Positions 1 to 5,930 of a stretch of 10,762 nucleotides of DNA are shown in pieces. A program made the translations under genes and the position numbers. Each line of letters begins with the position of its first letter. Position 1 is the first letter of the stretch. Location of the stretch: contig JAJYBX010000027.1 of the NCBI GenBank assembly GCA_021778785.1, positions 1 to 10,762 of the forward strand, read 5' to 3'. This DNA comes from Acidobacteriota bacterium. Lineage in GTDB: Bacteria > Acidobacteriota > Holophagae > Holophagales > Holophagaceae. The notes beneath the pieces are model-generated. The model was not told the origin of the DNA and made no database searches. It saw nothing but the letters and a program-made list of their open reading frames with translations.

Positions 1-2
1 GC

Positions 3-770
3 TCAGACTTTCCGATGCACCTTGAAGGCGCTGCCCTGGTCCCGGGGCTTCACGATGAGCTCGTCGATGTTCACGTGATCGGGCAGGGCCAGGCACCAGC
101 GGATGCACTCGGCCACGTCGCCCCCGGCGAGGGGCGTCATGCCCTGGTAGACGGCCTTGGCCTTGGCGTCGTCCTTGAGGCGGACGGTGGAAAATTCGGT
201 CTCCGCCAGGCCGGGATCCACGGAGGTCACGCGGATGGGCTCGCCGCACAGCTCCAGGCGCAGGCTCTGGGCCATGGCCTTCACGCCGTGCTTGGAGGCG
301 CAGTAGACGCCGCCGCCCTCGTAGGCCTGGTGGCCCGCCACGGAGCCGATGAAGAAGATGTGGCCCCAGCCGGCCCTGCGAAGGTGCGGCAGTCCGGCGC
401 GGATGGTCTTCACCACGCCTTCGACGTTGGTGCGCATCATGGCCTCGAGATCCTCGTCCGGCGTCTCCCACAGCTTGAAGGTCCCGCTGGCCAGGCCGGC
501 ATTGGCCACCAGGACGTGCAGGCCGCCCAGGGCCTCGGCCGCCTCGGCCACGAAGGTGTCCACGCTGGCGGTGTGCCGGGTATCCACGGCGCCGGCGAAG
601 GTGCGGATGCCGTGGGCCTTCGCGAGCTCATCGGCCAGGGCCCGCACGCGCTCCACCCGGCGCGCGCCCAGGGCCAGGTGCCAGCCCTGGGCCGCCAGCA
701 GGCGGGCCGTGGCTTCGCCGAAGCCGCTGGAGGCACCGGTGATGAGGACGACGGGGTTCTCGGGGCGCAT
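3..770 (-). CDS. ydfG: YdfG-like NADP-dependent short-chain dehydrogenase (SDR)
   Basis: A 255-residue classical SDR oxidoreductase. The cofactor motif TGASSGFG is at residues 11-18, followed by ANAG at 89-92, structural N115, catalytic S143 (IGSVAG), and the Y156-x3-K160 pair (YCASK). The arginine pair shortly after the first beta-alpha unit (GARRVER) fits NADP(H) preference. The C-terminal third (DPGLAETEFS, then LPDHVNIDELIV and a VHR ending) closely follows E. coli YdfG, which oxidises L-allo-threonine, serine and 3-hydroxy acids such as 3-hydroxypropionate. That substrate range is inferred from family resemblance. The start at 770 is chosen because AGGAG lies 5 nt upstream. A longer frame from 833 would begin inside an intergenic repeat. 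The stop codon lies at the window edge and is complete. The gene lies downstream of the aminotransferase on the same strand with a 135-nt gap, so co-transcription is possible. Cytoplasmic. Confidence 0.93.
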   Translation of the reverse strand: MRPENPVVLITGASSGFGEATARLLAAQGWHLALGARRVERVRALADELAKAHGIRTFAGAVDTRHTASVDTFVAEAAEALGGLHVLVANAGLASGTFKLWETPDEDLEAMMRTNVEGVVKTIRAGLPHLRRAGWGHIFFIGSVAGHQAYEGGGVYCASKHGVKAMAQSLRLELCGEPIRVTSVDPGLAETEFSTVRLKDDAKAKAVYQGMTPLAGGDVAECIRWCLALPDHVNIDELIVKPRDQGSAFKVHRKV

Positions 771-810
771 GGGGACTCCTGCTGTCGGTTCAACCGGGAG
801 AAAACGATTC

Positions 811-884
811 ATCCACAGATTGCCCAGATTCACACAGATTGAAGGCGCTCGCTTGAATCTGTGGAATCCAGGGAATCTGTGGAT
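811..884. repeat. Palindromic CACAGATT-type intergenic repeat
   Basis: Two inverted arms, 811-840 and 856-884, each contain two copies of the unit CACAGATT or its complement AATCTGTG. The outer ends are ATCCACAGATT and AATCTGTGGAT, with a 15-nt centre that itself pairs partially (GAAGGCG with CGCTTG). One long hairpin could form in RNA read from either strand. It lies between the stop of the aminotransferase and the start of the dehydrogenase, both on the minus strand. A run of six T (891-896) follows on the plus strand, but no plus-strand gene ends here, so I do not call it a terminator. Similar CACAGATT-rich intergenic palindromes occur dispersed in several bacterial genomes. That this one is dispersed in its genome is inference. 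Confidence 0.75.
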
Positions 885-905
885 CCAAGCTTTTTTGGGT
901 GCGGC

Positions 906-2261
906 CTACCGGTAGTTCCGGTGGAACTCGGCGAGATCCTTGACCACCTGCTGGATCTTTTCGGTGGGCGGCAGGATGGTGGTGCGGAAGTGGGCAGTGC
1001 CTTCCGCCTGGCCGAAGCCGGAGCCCGGCACCACGCAGATGCCCGCCTGCTCCAGCAGGGCCATGGCGTAGTCGAAGTCGGTGCGGCCCGGCGGCAGGGT
1101 GACGCTGGGGAAGGCGTACATGGCCCCTGCGATGATGTTGCAGGAGATGCCCTCGATGCGGTTCAGGCCCTCCGCCAGCAGGACGGCCCGGTGCTTCAGG
1201 GTGTCCAGGATGCCCGTCCGCTCCTCGGCGTAACGGGCGTAAGAGGGCATGCCCGGCTTCGGCGGGCGCACCATGGCGTAGGTGGCCACCTGGCCCGCCA
1301 GGTTGGCGCAGAGGCTCACGGACTGGAGCTTGAGGATCTGCGCTGCCACCTCCTCGGGCACATTGCGGTACTCGAAGTAGCCGCCGCGCACGCCGCACTC
1401 GCCCAGGAAACCCTTGGAGCAGGAGTGGAAGCTGAAGAGGGAGACGTCCCGGAGATCCTTCTGGTGGAGCATCTTGGCGAAGGAGGTGAAGCTGTCCCCG
1501 GCCAGGTAGATGTTCTCCTGGTACACCTCATCGGCCAGCACGGCGAGGCCGTGGGCCTGGGCGAAGTCGAGGATCATCCCGATGTTGTCCTCATCCAGCA
1601 CCGCGCCCGTAGGGTTGCCGGGGTTGATGACGCAGATGGCCTTCACCCGCGTGCCCTGGGCCTTCGCCTCCACCAGGGACTGCTCCAGCATGGCGCGGTT
1701 GAGCTTCCAGCCCTGGGCCTCGTCCAGGTAGTAGGGCACCATGCGGCCCTCGTAGAGGGTGATGGTGGCGGAGTACAGCGGGTACTGGGGGATGGGGATC
1801 ATGATCCCGTCCTGCGGCCCGGCGATGAGCAGGCGGAGGATGGTCTGCACGCCCTTGCTGGCGCCGTCCGTGAGGAAGATGGCGTCGGGATCCACGCGCA
1901 TGTGGTCCCGCTCGAGGATGAACTCCGCCACGGCCTCGCGGATGAAGCGGACGCCCCGGCTCTCGCTGTAGGCGCCCAGGCCGTGTTTCGTGCCGGCGAG
2001 GATGGCCCGGGCCGTCTCGATCACGTCCACGGGGAAGGCCCCGGCGGCAGAGGCCATCAGTTCCGGGTATTCGCAGAGGGCCAGGATCTGCCGGTTCCAG
2101 GTGAGGGGCTTCTGGCCCAGGGACTGGGGGTTCCCGATGTTGCAGTAGATGATCTCCCGCCCCTGCTTCTCCAGCTCCTGGGCGCGGGCCACGATGGGGC
2201 CCCGGACGGCGTACTCCGTCTCCAGGACGGCCCTGCCGAGGTCCTTCAGATGCACGGTCAT
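906..2261 (-). CDS. Alanine aminotransferase, eukaryote-like ALT type (PLP-dependent, class I fold)
   Basis: A 451-residue fold-type I aminotransferase. It matches the animal/plant alanine transaminase subgroup in several stretches: NIGNPQSLGQKPLTWNRQ at 41-58, YSESRGVRFIREAVAEFI at 98-115, NPGNPTG at 213-219, LADEVYQENIY at 242-252 and FHSCSKGFLGECG at 278-290. K283 in the last motif is the predicted pyridoxal-phosphate Schiff-base lysine. The conserved arginine in HFRTTILP (about residue 426) should bind the substrate carboxylate. The expected reaction is L-alanine + 2-oxoglutarate to pyruvate + glutamate, in the cytoplasm. The assignment to ALT rather than a branched-chain or aspartate enzyme rests on these motifs. 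The start ATG at 2261 has AAGGAG 5 nt upstream. It is divergent from the acyl-CoA dehydrogenase, with 162 nt between starts. The ORF extends further upstream only antisense to that gene. Confidence 0.93.
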   Translation of the reverse strand: MTVHLKDLGRAVLETEYAVRGPIVARAQELEKQGREIIYCNIGNPQSLGQKPLTWNRQILALCEYPELMASAAGAFPVDVIETARAILAGTKHGLGAYSESRGVRFIREAVAEFILERDHMRVDPDAIFLTDGASKGVQTILRLLIAGPQDGIMIPIPQYPLYSATITLYEGRMVPYYLDEAQGWKLNRAMLEQSLVEAKAQGTRVKAICVINPGNPTGAVLDEDNIGMILDFAQAHGLAVLADEVYQENIYLAGDSFTSFAKMLHQKDLRDVSLFSFHSCSKGFLGECGVRGGYFEYRNVPEEVAAQILKLQSVSLCANLAGQVATYAMVRPPKPGMPSYARYAEERTGILDTLKHRAVLLAEGLNRIEGISCNIIAGAMYAFPSVTLPPGRTDFDYAMALLEQAGICVVPGSGFGQAEGTAHFRTTILPPTEKIQQVVKDLAEFHRNYR

Positions 2262-2286
2262 GCGGTCTCCTTGCCCAGAACCCCCG

Positions 2287-2292
2287 ATTGTA
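2287..2292 (-). promoter_or_regulatory. Candidate -10 box of the aminotransferase promoter
   Basis: Read on the minus strand this is TACAAT, one base off the sigma-70 -10 consensus. It lies 25 nt upstream of the aminotransferase ATG, which gives a leader of about 20 nt. No good -35 hexamer is visible 16-18 nt further up, so the promoter may be weak or activator-dependent. It is the only AT-rich hexamer in a very GC-rich gap. Confidence 0.45.
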
Positions 2293-2361
2293 CCGCCGGG
2301 AGCCGGCCTCCCCCACTCCGCGTCGGGGAAACTGGGGCATCGGTCACGGGGGTGGGAACGA

Positions 2362-2367
2362 TAGACT
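2362..2367 (+). promoter_or_regulatory. Candidate -10 box of the acyl-CoA dehydrogenase promoter
   Basis: TAGACT resembles the TAGAAT boxes seen ahead of three other genes in this window. It lies 57 nt upstream of the acyl-CoA dehydrogenase start, in the gap with the divergent aminotransferase. No convincing -35 element sits at the proper distance. Confidence 0.3.
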
Positions 2368-2423
2368 GGACCTTTCCGGCCCTGCCGAACCACGCCTTCC
2401 TTCCCTTCTTCCGAGAGGTTTCC

Positions 2424-3569
2424 ATGCCCGACTTCGGCCTCACCCCCGAACTGAAAGCGGTCAAGGACCGCGCCCACGAGTTCGCCGAGAAGATCATGCG
2501 GCCCGTGGCCCGCAAGTACGACGAGACCGGCGAGTGGGCGGTGGATGTCTACAAGGCAGCCTGGGACTACGGCTACCTGCAGTCCCTGGTCCCCGAGGAC
2601 TGCGGCGGCCCCGGCGTGACCCAGCTCGAGGAGGCCATCGTCTGCGAGGAGCTGTCCTGGGGCTGCGGCGGCCTCTACACCTCCATCATGGCCAACGGCC
2701 TGGCCATGACCCCCGTGCTCATCGCCGGGAGCCCCGAGCAGAAGAAGAAGTACCTGGGCATGCTCGCCGAGGAGCCCAAGTTCGCGGCCTTCTCCCTTTC
2801 CGAACCCAATGCCGGCTCCGATGCCGGCGGCATGAGCTGCCGCGCCGAGAAGAAGGGCGACAAGTACATCATCAACGGCACGAAGTGCTACTGCACCAAC
2901 GGCGGCTACGCCGACTGGTACTCCCTCTTCTGCAGCACGGACCCCACCAAGGGCGCCCGCGGCACCAGCTGCATCATCGTCCCCCGCAACACCCCGGGCC
3001 TCGTGGTGGGCAAGGCCATGGACAAGATGGGCCAGCGCGCCTCCAACCAGGTGGAGCTCTATTTCAACGATGCCGAGGTGCCTGTCGAGAACCTGCTGGG
3101 CAAGGAGGGCATGGGCTTCGTCATCGCCATGAAGACCCTGGACCAGACCCGCGCCGCCGTGGCCGCCGGGGGCGTGGGCGTGGCCCGGGCCGCCTTCGAG
3201 ATCGCCCTGGAGTACGCCAAGACCCGCATCCAGTTCGGCCAGCCGATCTTCGCCAACCAGGCCATCAGCTTCATGCTGGCGGACATGGCCAAGAAGATCG
3301 AGGCCAGCCGCCTGCTCACCTGGCAGGCCGCCTGGATGACCGACAACGGCATCAAGAACTCCAAGCAGAGCGCCATCGCCAAGACCTTCGCCACCGACAC
3401 GGCCATGGAGGTCACCACCGACGCCGTCCAGATCCTCGGCGGCAACGGCTACAGCCGCGACTACCTGGTCGAGAAGTGCATGCGCGACGCCAAGCTCCTC
3501 CAGATCTACGAGGGGACGAACCAGATCCAGCGGCTCGTCATCGCCAAGGAGATCCAGCAGGGCAACTAG
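2424..3569 (+). CDS. Acyl-CoA dehydrogenase (short/medium-chain type)
   Basis: A 381-residue FAD-dependent acyl-CoA dehydrogenase of normal family length, catalysing alpha,beta-desaturation of acyl-CoA with electron transfer to ETF. The N-terminal helical domain covers about 1-115. The flavin-contacting signature FSLSEPNAGSDAGG is at 123-136, the beta domain at about 120-230, and DQTR at 240-243. The C-terminal helical domain has ILGGNGYSRDYLVEKCMRDAK at 337-357 and IYEGTNQIQRL at 361-371. E363 occupies the position of the catalytic base in medium/short-chain enzymes (IYEGT). Chain-length specificity cannot be read from the sequence. The closest resemblance is to butyryl-CoA and branched short-chain enzymes. 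Start ATG 2424 has AGAGG 5 nt upstream. A longer frame reaching back to 861 is antisense shadow. Its last 16 codons are repeated downstream at 3643-3693 with only synonymous changes (see that entry). Confidence 0.95.
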   Translation: MPDFGLTPELKAVKDRAHEFAEKIMRPVARKYDETGEWAVDVYKAAWDYGYLQSLVPEDCGGPGVTQLEEAIVCEELSWGCGGLYTSIMANGLAMTPVLIAGSPEQKKKYLGMLAEEPKFAAFSLSEPNAGSDAGGMSCRAEKKGDKYIINGTKCYCTNGGYADWYSLFCSTDPTKGARGTSCIIVPRNTPGLVVGKAMDKMGQRASNQVELYFNDAEVPVENLLGKEGMGFVIAMKTLDQTRAAVAAGGVGVARAAFEIALEYAKTRIQFGQPIFANQAISFMLADMAKKIEASRLLTWQAAWMTDNGIKNSKQSAIAKTFATDTAMEVTTDAVQILGGNGYSRDYLVEKCMRDAKLLQIYEGTNQIQRLVIAKEIQQGN

Positions 3570-3573
3570 CCGC

Positions 3574-3641
3574 TGGATCGTCCGGGTCGCGAGCGGACAG
3601 CGCATCGGCGCTGTCCCGAGCGGGGACCCGGTGTTCGTCCA
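3574..3641. repeat. Imperfect palindrome (hairpin element) between two acyl-CoA dehydrogenase tails
   Basis: The inner stem GGACAGCGC (3595-3603) pairs perfectly with GCGCTGTCC (3608-3616) around an ATCG loop. An unpaired zone follows, with CGAGCG repeated directly on both sides. An outer 7-bp stem pairs CCGGGTC (3582-3588) with GACCCGG (3625-3631), and the ends TGGA/TCCA also match. It begins 4 nt after the acyl-CoA dehydrogenase stop codon and ends just before the second copy of that gene's tail. It could be a REP/MITE-like element or a remnant of a recombination junction. There is no T-run after it, so it is not an intrinsic terminator. Confidence 0.65.
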
Positions 3642-3642
3642 T

Positions 3643-3693
3643 AACCAGATCCAGCGCCTGGTGATCGCGAAGGAAATCCAGCAGGGGAACTAG
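3643..3693 (+). pseudogene. Fossil 3' end of an acyl-CoA dehydrogenase gene
   Basis: These 51 bases encode NQIQRLVIAKEIQQGN plus a TAG stop, identical in protein to residues 366-381 of the intact gene (3519-3569). The DNA copies differ at six positions, all synonymous third-codon bases (CGG/CGC, CTC/CTG, GTC/GTG, GCC/GCG, GAG/GAA, GGC/GGG). That pattern shows the copy diverged while still coding, so it is not a fresh slippage duplication. It lies in a different frame from the intact gene and lacks everything upstream of N366. The intrinsic terminator begins 15 nt after its stop. The likely origin is deletion of a tandem paralogue, or allele replacement that left the old gene's tail in place. 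Confidence 0.8.
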
Positions 3694-3707
3694 GAACCCG
3701 CCCCGCC

Positions 3708-3747
3708 CGCAGAAAAGGCCCCCCTCGAGGGGCCTTTTCTGCGTTTT
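3708..3747 (+). terminator. Intrinsic terminator after acyl-CoA dehydrogenase
   Basis: CGCAGAAAAGGCCCC (3708-3722) pairs perfectly over 15 bp with GGGGCCTTTTCTGCG (3729-3743). The loop is 6 nt and TTTT follows. It closes the acyl-CoA dehydrogenase transcript and insulates the cold-shock gene promoter, which starts only 6 nt later. Confidence 0.9.
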
Positions 3748-3752
3748 GGGTC

Positions 3753-3781
3753 TTGAAGGTGCCAGGACGCGCCCCTAGAAT
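3753..3781 (+). promoter_or_regulatory. Sigma-70-type promoter of the cold-shock gene
   Basis: TTGAAG (3753-3758) and TAGAAT (3776-3781) are separated by exactly 17 nt. This is the clearest promoter in the window. The predicted transcription start near 3788 gives an untranslated leader of about 160 nt before the cold-shock ATG. Confidence 0.75.
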
Positions 3782-3787
3782 CCCACC

Positions 3788-3947
3788 CATACATCCACTG
3801 CCGGCCCCCCGGCCGAAAAGCTGGTAGAGGGACACCCATCGGGGTTCCCGTTGACTCCGGAGCGCAAGCCCCCGCGACCTGCTCGCCTGGAGCCGGTCCG
3901 CGCGACCACCTTCCAGGCATCAGGGGCACGTCCCCGGGAAGAAAGTC
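3788..3947 (+). promoter_or_regulatory. Long 5' leader of cold-shock mRNA (possible RNA thermosensor)
   Basis: About 160 nt lie between the predicted transcription start and the cold-shock ATG, with no convincing ORF. It can form several hairpins: CGGCC (3802-3806) with GGCCG (3811-3815), and GGGG (3923-3926) with CCCC (3932-3935). The second ends directly against the weak GGGAAG ribosome site. Enterobacterial cspA mRNAs carry leaders of very similar length that refold with temperature and control translation. A similar role here is inference from length, position and gene identity. Confidence 0.5.
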
Positions 3948-4151
3948 ATGTCCGAAGGCATCGTCAAGTGGTTCAACGCCGAGAAGGGTTACGGCTTCAT
4001 CACCCCCGATGAAGGGGGACCCGACATCTTCGTCCACTACTCCGCTGTCCAGACCAAGGGATTCCGCACCCTCGAGGAGAAGCAGCGCGTCAGCTTCGAC
4101 ACCGTGCAGGGTCCCAAGGGGCCCCAGGCCGCCAACGTCAACAAGGTCTGA
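3948..4151 (+). CDS. CspA-family cold-shock protein
   Basis: A 67-residue single cold-shock domain (OB fold) covering the whole protein. It has the N-terminal [15 protein letters not shown] containing RNP1 (KGYGFI) and then RNP2 (DIFVHYSAV). It ends in [10 protein letters not shown], the usual family C-terminus. Such proteins bind single-stranded RNA and DNA through the aromatic residues of RNP1/RNP2, and act as RNA chaperones and antiterminators during cold shock or general growth. The sequence cannot say whether this copy is cold-induced, although the long leader suggests post-transcriptional control. It is monocistronic by layout: it has its own promoter upstream and a GC-rich hairpin just downstream. 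Cytoplasmic. Confidence 0.97.
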   Translation: MSEGIVKWFNAEKGYGFITPDEGGPDIFVHYSAVQTKGFRTLEEKQRVSFDTVQGPKGPQAANVNKV

Positions 4152-4168
4152 ATCCGCGACTCCCCTCC

Positions 4169-4193
4169 CGGGCCCCGGTTCCGCCGGGGCCCG
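4169..4193 (+). terminator. GC-rich hairpin after the cold-shock gene (terminator without T-tail)
   Basis: CGGGCCCCGG (4169-4178) pairs perfectly over 10 bp with CCGGGGCCCG (4184-4193), with a TTCCG loop. It begins 18 nt after the stop codon. No U-tract follows, so it may be a weak terminator, an RNA 3'-end stabiliser or a pause site. Confidence 0.5.
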
Positions 4194-4229
4194 CCGCGTA
4201 CCGGCCGGTTGGCGCTGCATACTGGAGCC

Positions 4230-5921
4230 ATGTGGAAGCCTTCCCCGAGGTCCTACCGCCTTCTGGCCGCCCTGCTCCTCGTGGCCATCCTGGCCGGGGT
4301 GCTGCTGGTGGATCTGGGCCCCGCCTCCCGGACTGAACGCCTGGCCACCCTGCTGGCCGGGCTGCTCCTCGGCACCGGGCTCCGGGAATGGCTGACGGGG
4401 CTCTGGGGCCGGCGCTGCCTGCTGCGGGCCGAGGCCGCCTGGGCGAGGGGAGAAGCCCCCGCAGCGGTGCTGGAGGCCCTGCCCCGGCGTATCCGCGTCA
4501 CCGGGGAACTCGGCTACCGCATCGACCTGCTCCGCGGCGCCGCCCATCTGGCGCAGGGGGACCGGGACCGGGCCTGGATGGACCACCTCGAGGCCCAGTT
4601 GGCCCGGCTCCCCCTCTGGCGCCGGCTCCTCGTGGCGCCCTACTTCCGCCAGGTGCCCGAGCGCCCCTCGGATCGGCGCCTGGCCTGGGGGGATCGACTC
4701 ATCCGCCTGGCGCCCGCCATGCCCCGCCTGCGCCACCTCCAGGGCATCCTCCTGCTGCGGCGGGCCACGGACGCCTTCCTCCCACGGGCCTGGGAACGGT
4801 TCTCCGAGGCCCTCCCCCTGGCCGCGGAGGATCCGATGATCCTGGAGGACCTCATGCTGGCGGGGCTCCACCACGGCCAGGAGGAGCTGGCCCTGCGGGC
4901 CCTGAGGCAACTGGTGGACCGCCACGGGGATCCGCGCCTGCCCTGGGACCGCACCGCACCAGCCCTGCTCCTCCTGCGGAACGAGCGCTGGAGCGAGGCG
5001 CTGGCCCTGGTGGCGCCCCTCCCTCCCGGCCTCCGGAGCCACCCGATGCATTGGCTGGCCGAGAGCGTCGCCCGGCGTCGGCTGGGCGACCGGGAGGGCG
5101 CCTGGCGGGCCGTGGAGGTCGGCGTCGCCCGCCTTCCGGAGGCGTTCCGGCTCTGGATGGAGCGCTACCAGGTCGCCCTGGAGCGGAGGGAGGAGGAGGC
5201 CGCCCTCCAGAGCCTGGAACGGGCCTGGGAGCTGATCCCCGAGGGCGAGGAGGGTCAGCCCCTGCGCCATGAGTGGCACCTCCGGCGCTCCGAGTTCGCC
5301 TTCTGGTGGGAGGACGACTCCGAGTTCGCCTGGGAGCTGCTGGCCAAGGTGCCCCCGGAACGGCAGGGAGACCACCATCCCCCGCTGGCCCTGCAGCTCC
5401 GCGTGGCCCTGGGCGAGTACGAGGAGGCCTACCGGGAGGTCACCGACCGACTCGCGGCGCAGCCCGAGGATCTGGACCTGCTCATGCTCCAGGCGGACTG
5501 CCTGGCGGGCCTGGAGGCCTGGGAGGCCCTGCCCCCCTTCCTCGAAGGCCTGGGGGAGGCCGCCCGCGCCCGCTCCGCCTACTGGCATCTCCACGGCCTC
5601 GCCCTGGCCAACCTTGGGGAACCGGGGCCCGCCCGGATGGACCTTGAGCGCGCCGCCCGGATGGATCCCCACCATCTCCGCTACCTGCTGGACGCGGGCC
5701 ACGCCTGCGCCGAGCTGGGCGAGTGGGAGCGGGCGGAAGGCCACTGGCGACAGGCCCTCCAGGTGGACAGCCAGTCCGAGGAGGCGCTCATCCAGCTCGC
5801 GGACGCCCGCCGCGAGCTGCAGGACATCGAAGGCTCCCGGCGCTACCTGCGGGAGTGCCTCCTGCACCACCCCGAAAGCCGGGACGCCCAGGACCGCCTG
5901 GCGGAGCTGGAGGCCAACTGA
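4230..5921 (+). CDS. Membrane-anchored TPR-repeat protein, function unknown
   Basis: A 563-residue protein with two N-terminal hydrophobic segments (about 9-29 and 37-52) joined by a short loop, followed by a long helical solenoid. The clearest tetratricopeptide repeats are consecutive: about 449-482 (YWHLHGLALANLGEPGPARM), 483-516 (HACAELGEWERAEGHWRQAL) and 517-550. Degenerate repeats cover roughly 200-415. The two-helix anchor plus TPR layout recalls HemY-like and LapB-like scaffold proteins, but I see no diagnostic motif, zinc-binding cysteines or heme-pathway neighbours. A protein-protein scaffold at the inner membrane is the most that can be inferred. The start is uncertain: ATG 4230 has GGAG only 2 nt upstream, and a TTG at 4209 would add 7 residues. 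It converges on the next gene with 9 nt between stop codons. Confidence 0.85.
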   Translation: MWKPSPRSYRLLAALLLVAILAGVLLVDLGPASRTERLATLLAGLLLGTGLREWLTGLWGRRCLLRAEAAWARGEAPAAVLEALPRRIRVTGELGYRIDLLRGAAHLAQGDRDRAWMDHLEAQLARLPLWRRLLVAPYFRQVPERPSDRRLAWGDRLIRLAPAMPRLRHLQGILLLRRATDAFLPRAWERFSEALPLAAEDPMILEDLMLAGLHHGQEELALRALRQLVDRHGDPRLPWDRTAPALLLLRNERWSEALALVAPLPPGLRSHPMHWLAESVARRRLGDREGAWRAVEVGVARLPEAFRLWMERYQVALERREEEAALQSLERAWELIPEGEEGQPLRHEWHLRRSEFAFWWEDDSEFAWELLAKVPPERQGDHHPPLALQLRVALGEYEEAYREVTDRLAAQPEDLDLLMLQADCLAGLEAWEALPPFLEGLGEAARARSAYWHLHGLALANLGEPGPARMDLERAARMDPHHLRYLLDAGHACAELGEWERAEGHWRQALQVDSQSEEALIQLADARRELQDIEGSRRYLRECLLHHPESRDAQDRLAELEAN

Positions 5922-5930
5922 CGGCCCGGC

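Noticed and set aside
771..833. N-terminal extension of the short-chain dehydrogenase to 833
   Set aside because: It would begin inside the CACAGATT repeat. The start at 770 has a good ribosome site and the usual SDR N-terminus.
884..896. Plus-strand intrinsic terminator (hairpin followed by TTTTTT) at the intergenic repeat
   Set aside because: No plus-strand gene lies upstream. Both flanking genes are on the minus strand, where the element is not followed by a long T-run.
861..2423. Plus-strand open frame continuing upstream of the acyl-CoA dehydrogenase, seemingly a 902-residue protein
   Set aside because: It is antisense to the aminotransferase, has His/Gly/Val-rich shadow composition, and the family-sized protein starts at 2424 with a ribosome site.
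3562..3646. Integron attC site or cassette junction around the palindrome
   Set aside because: The hairpin is suggestive, but RYYYAAC and GTTRRRY core sites are absent at the expected ends and no integrase is present.
3690..5870. Long minus-strand frame of 726 residues
   Set aside because: It is Pro/Gly/Gln-rich shadow coding antisense to the cold-shock and TPR genes, with no domain. The plus-strand genes have clear motifs.
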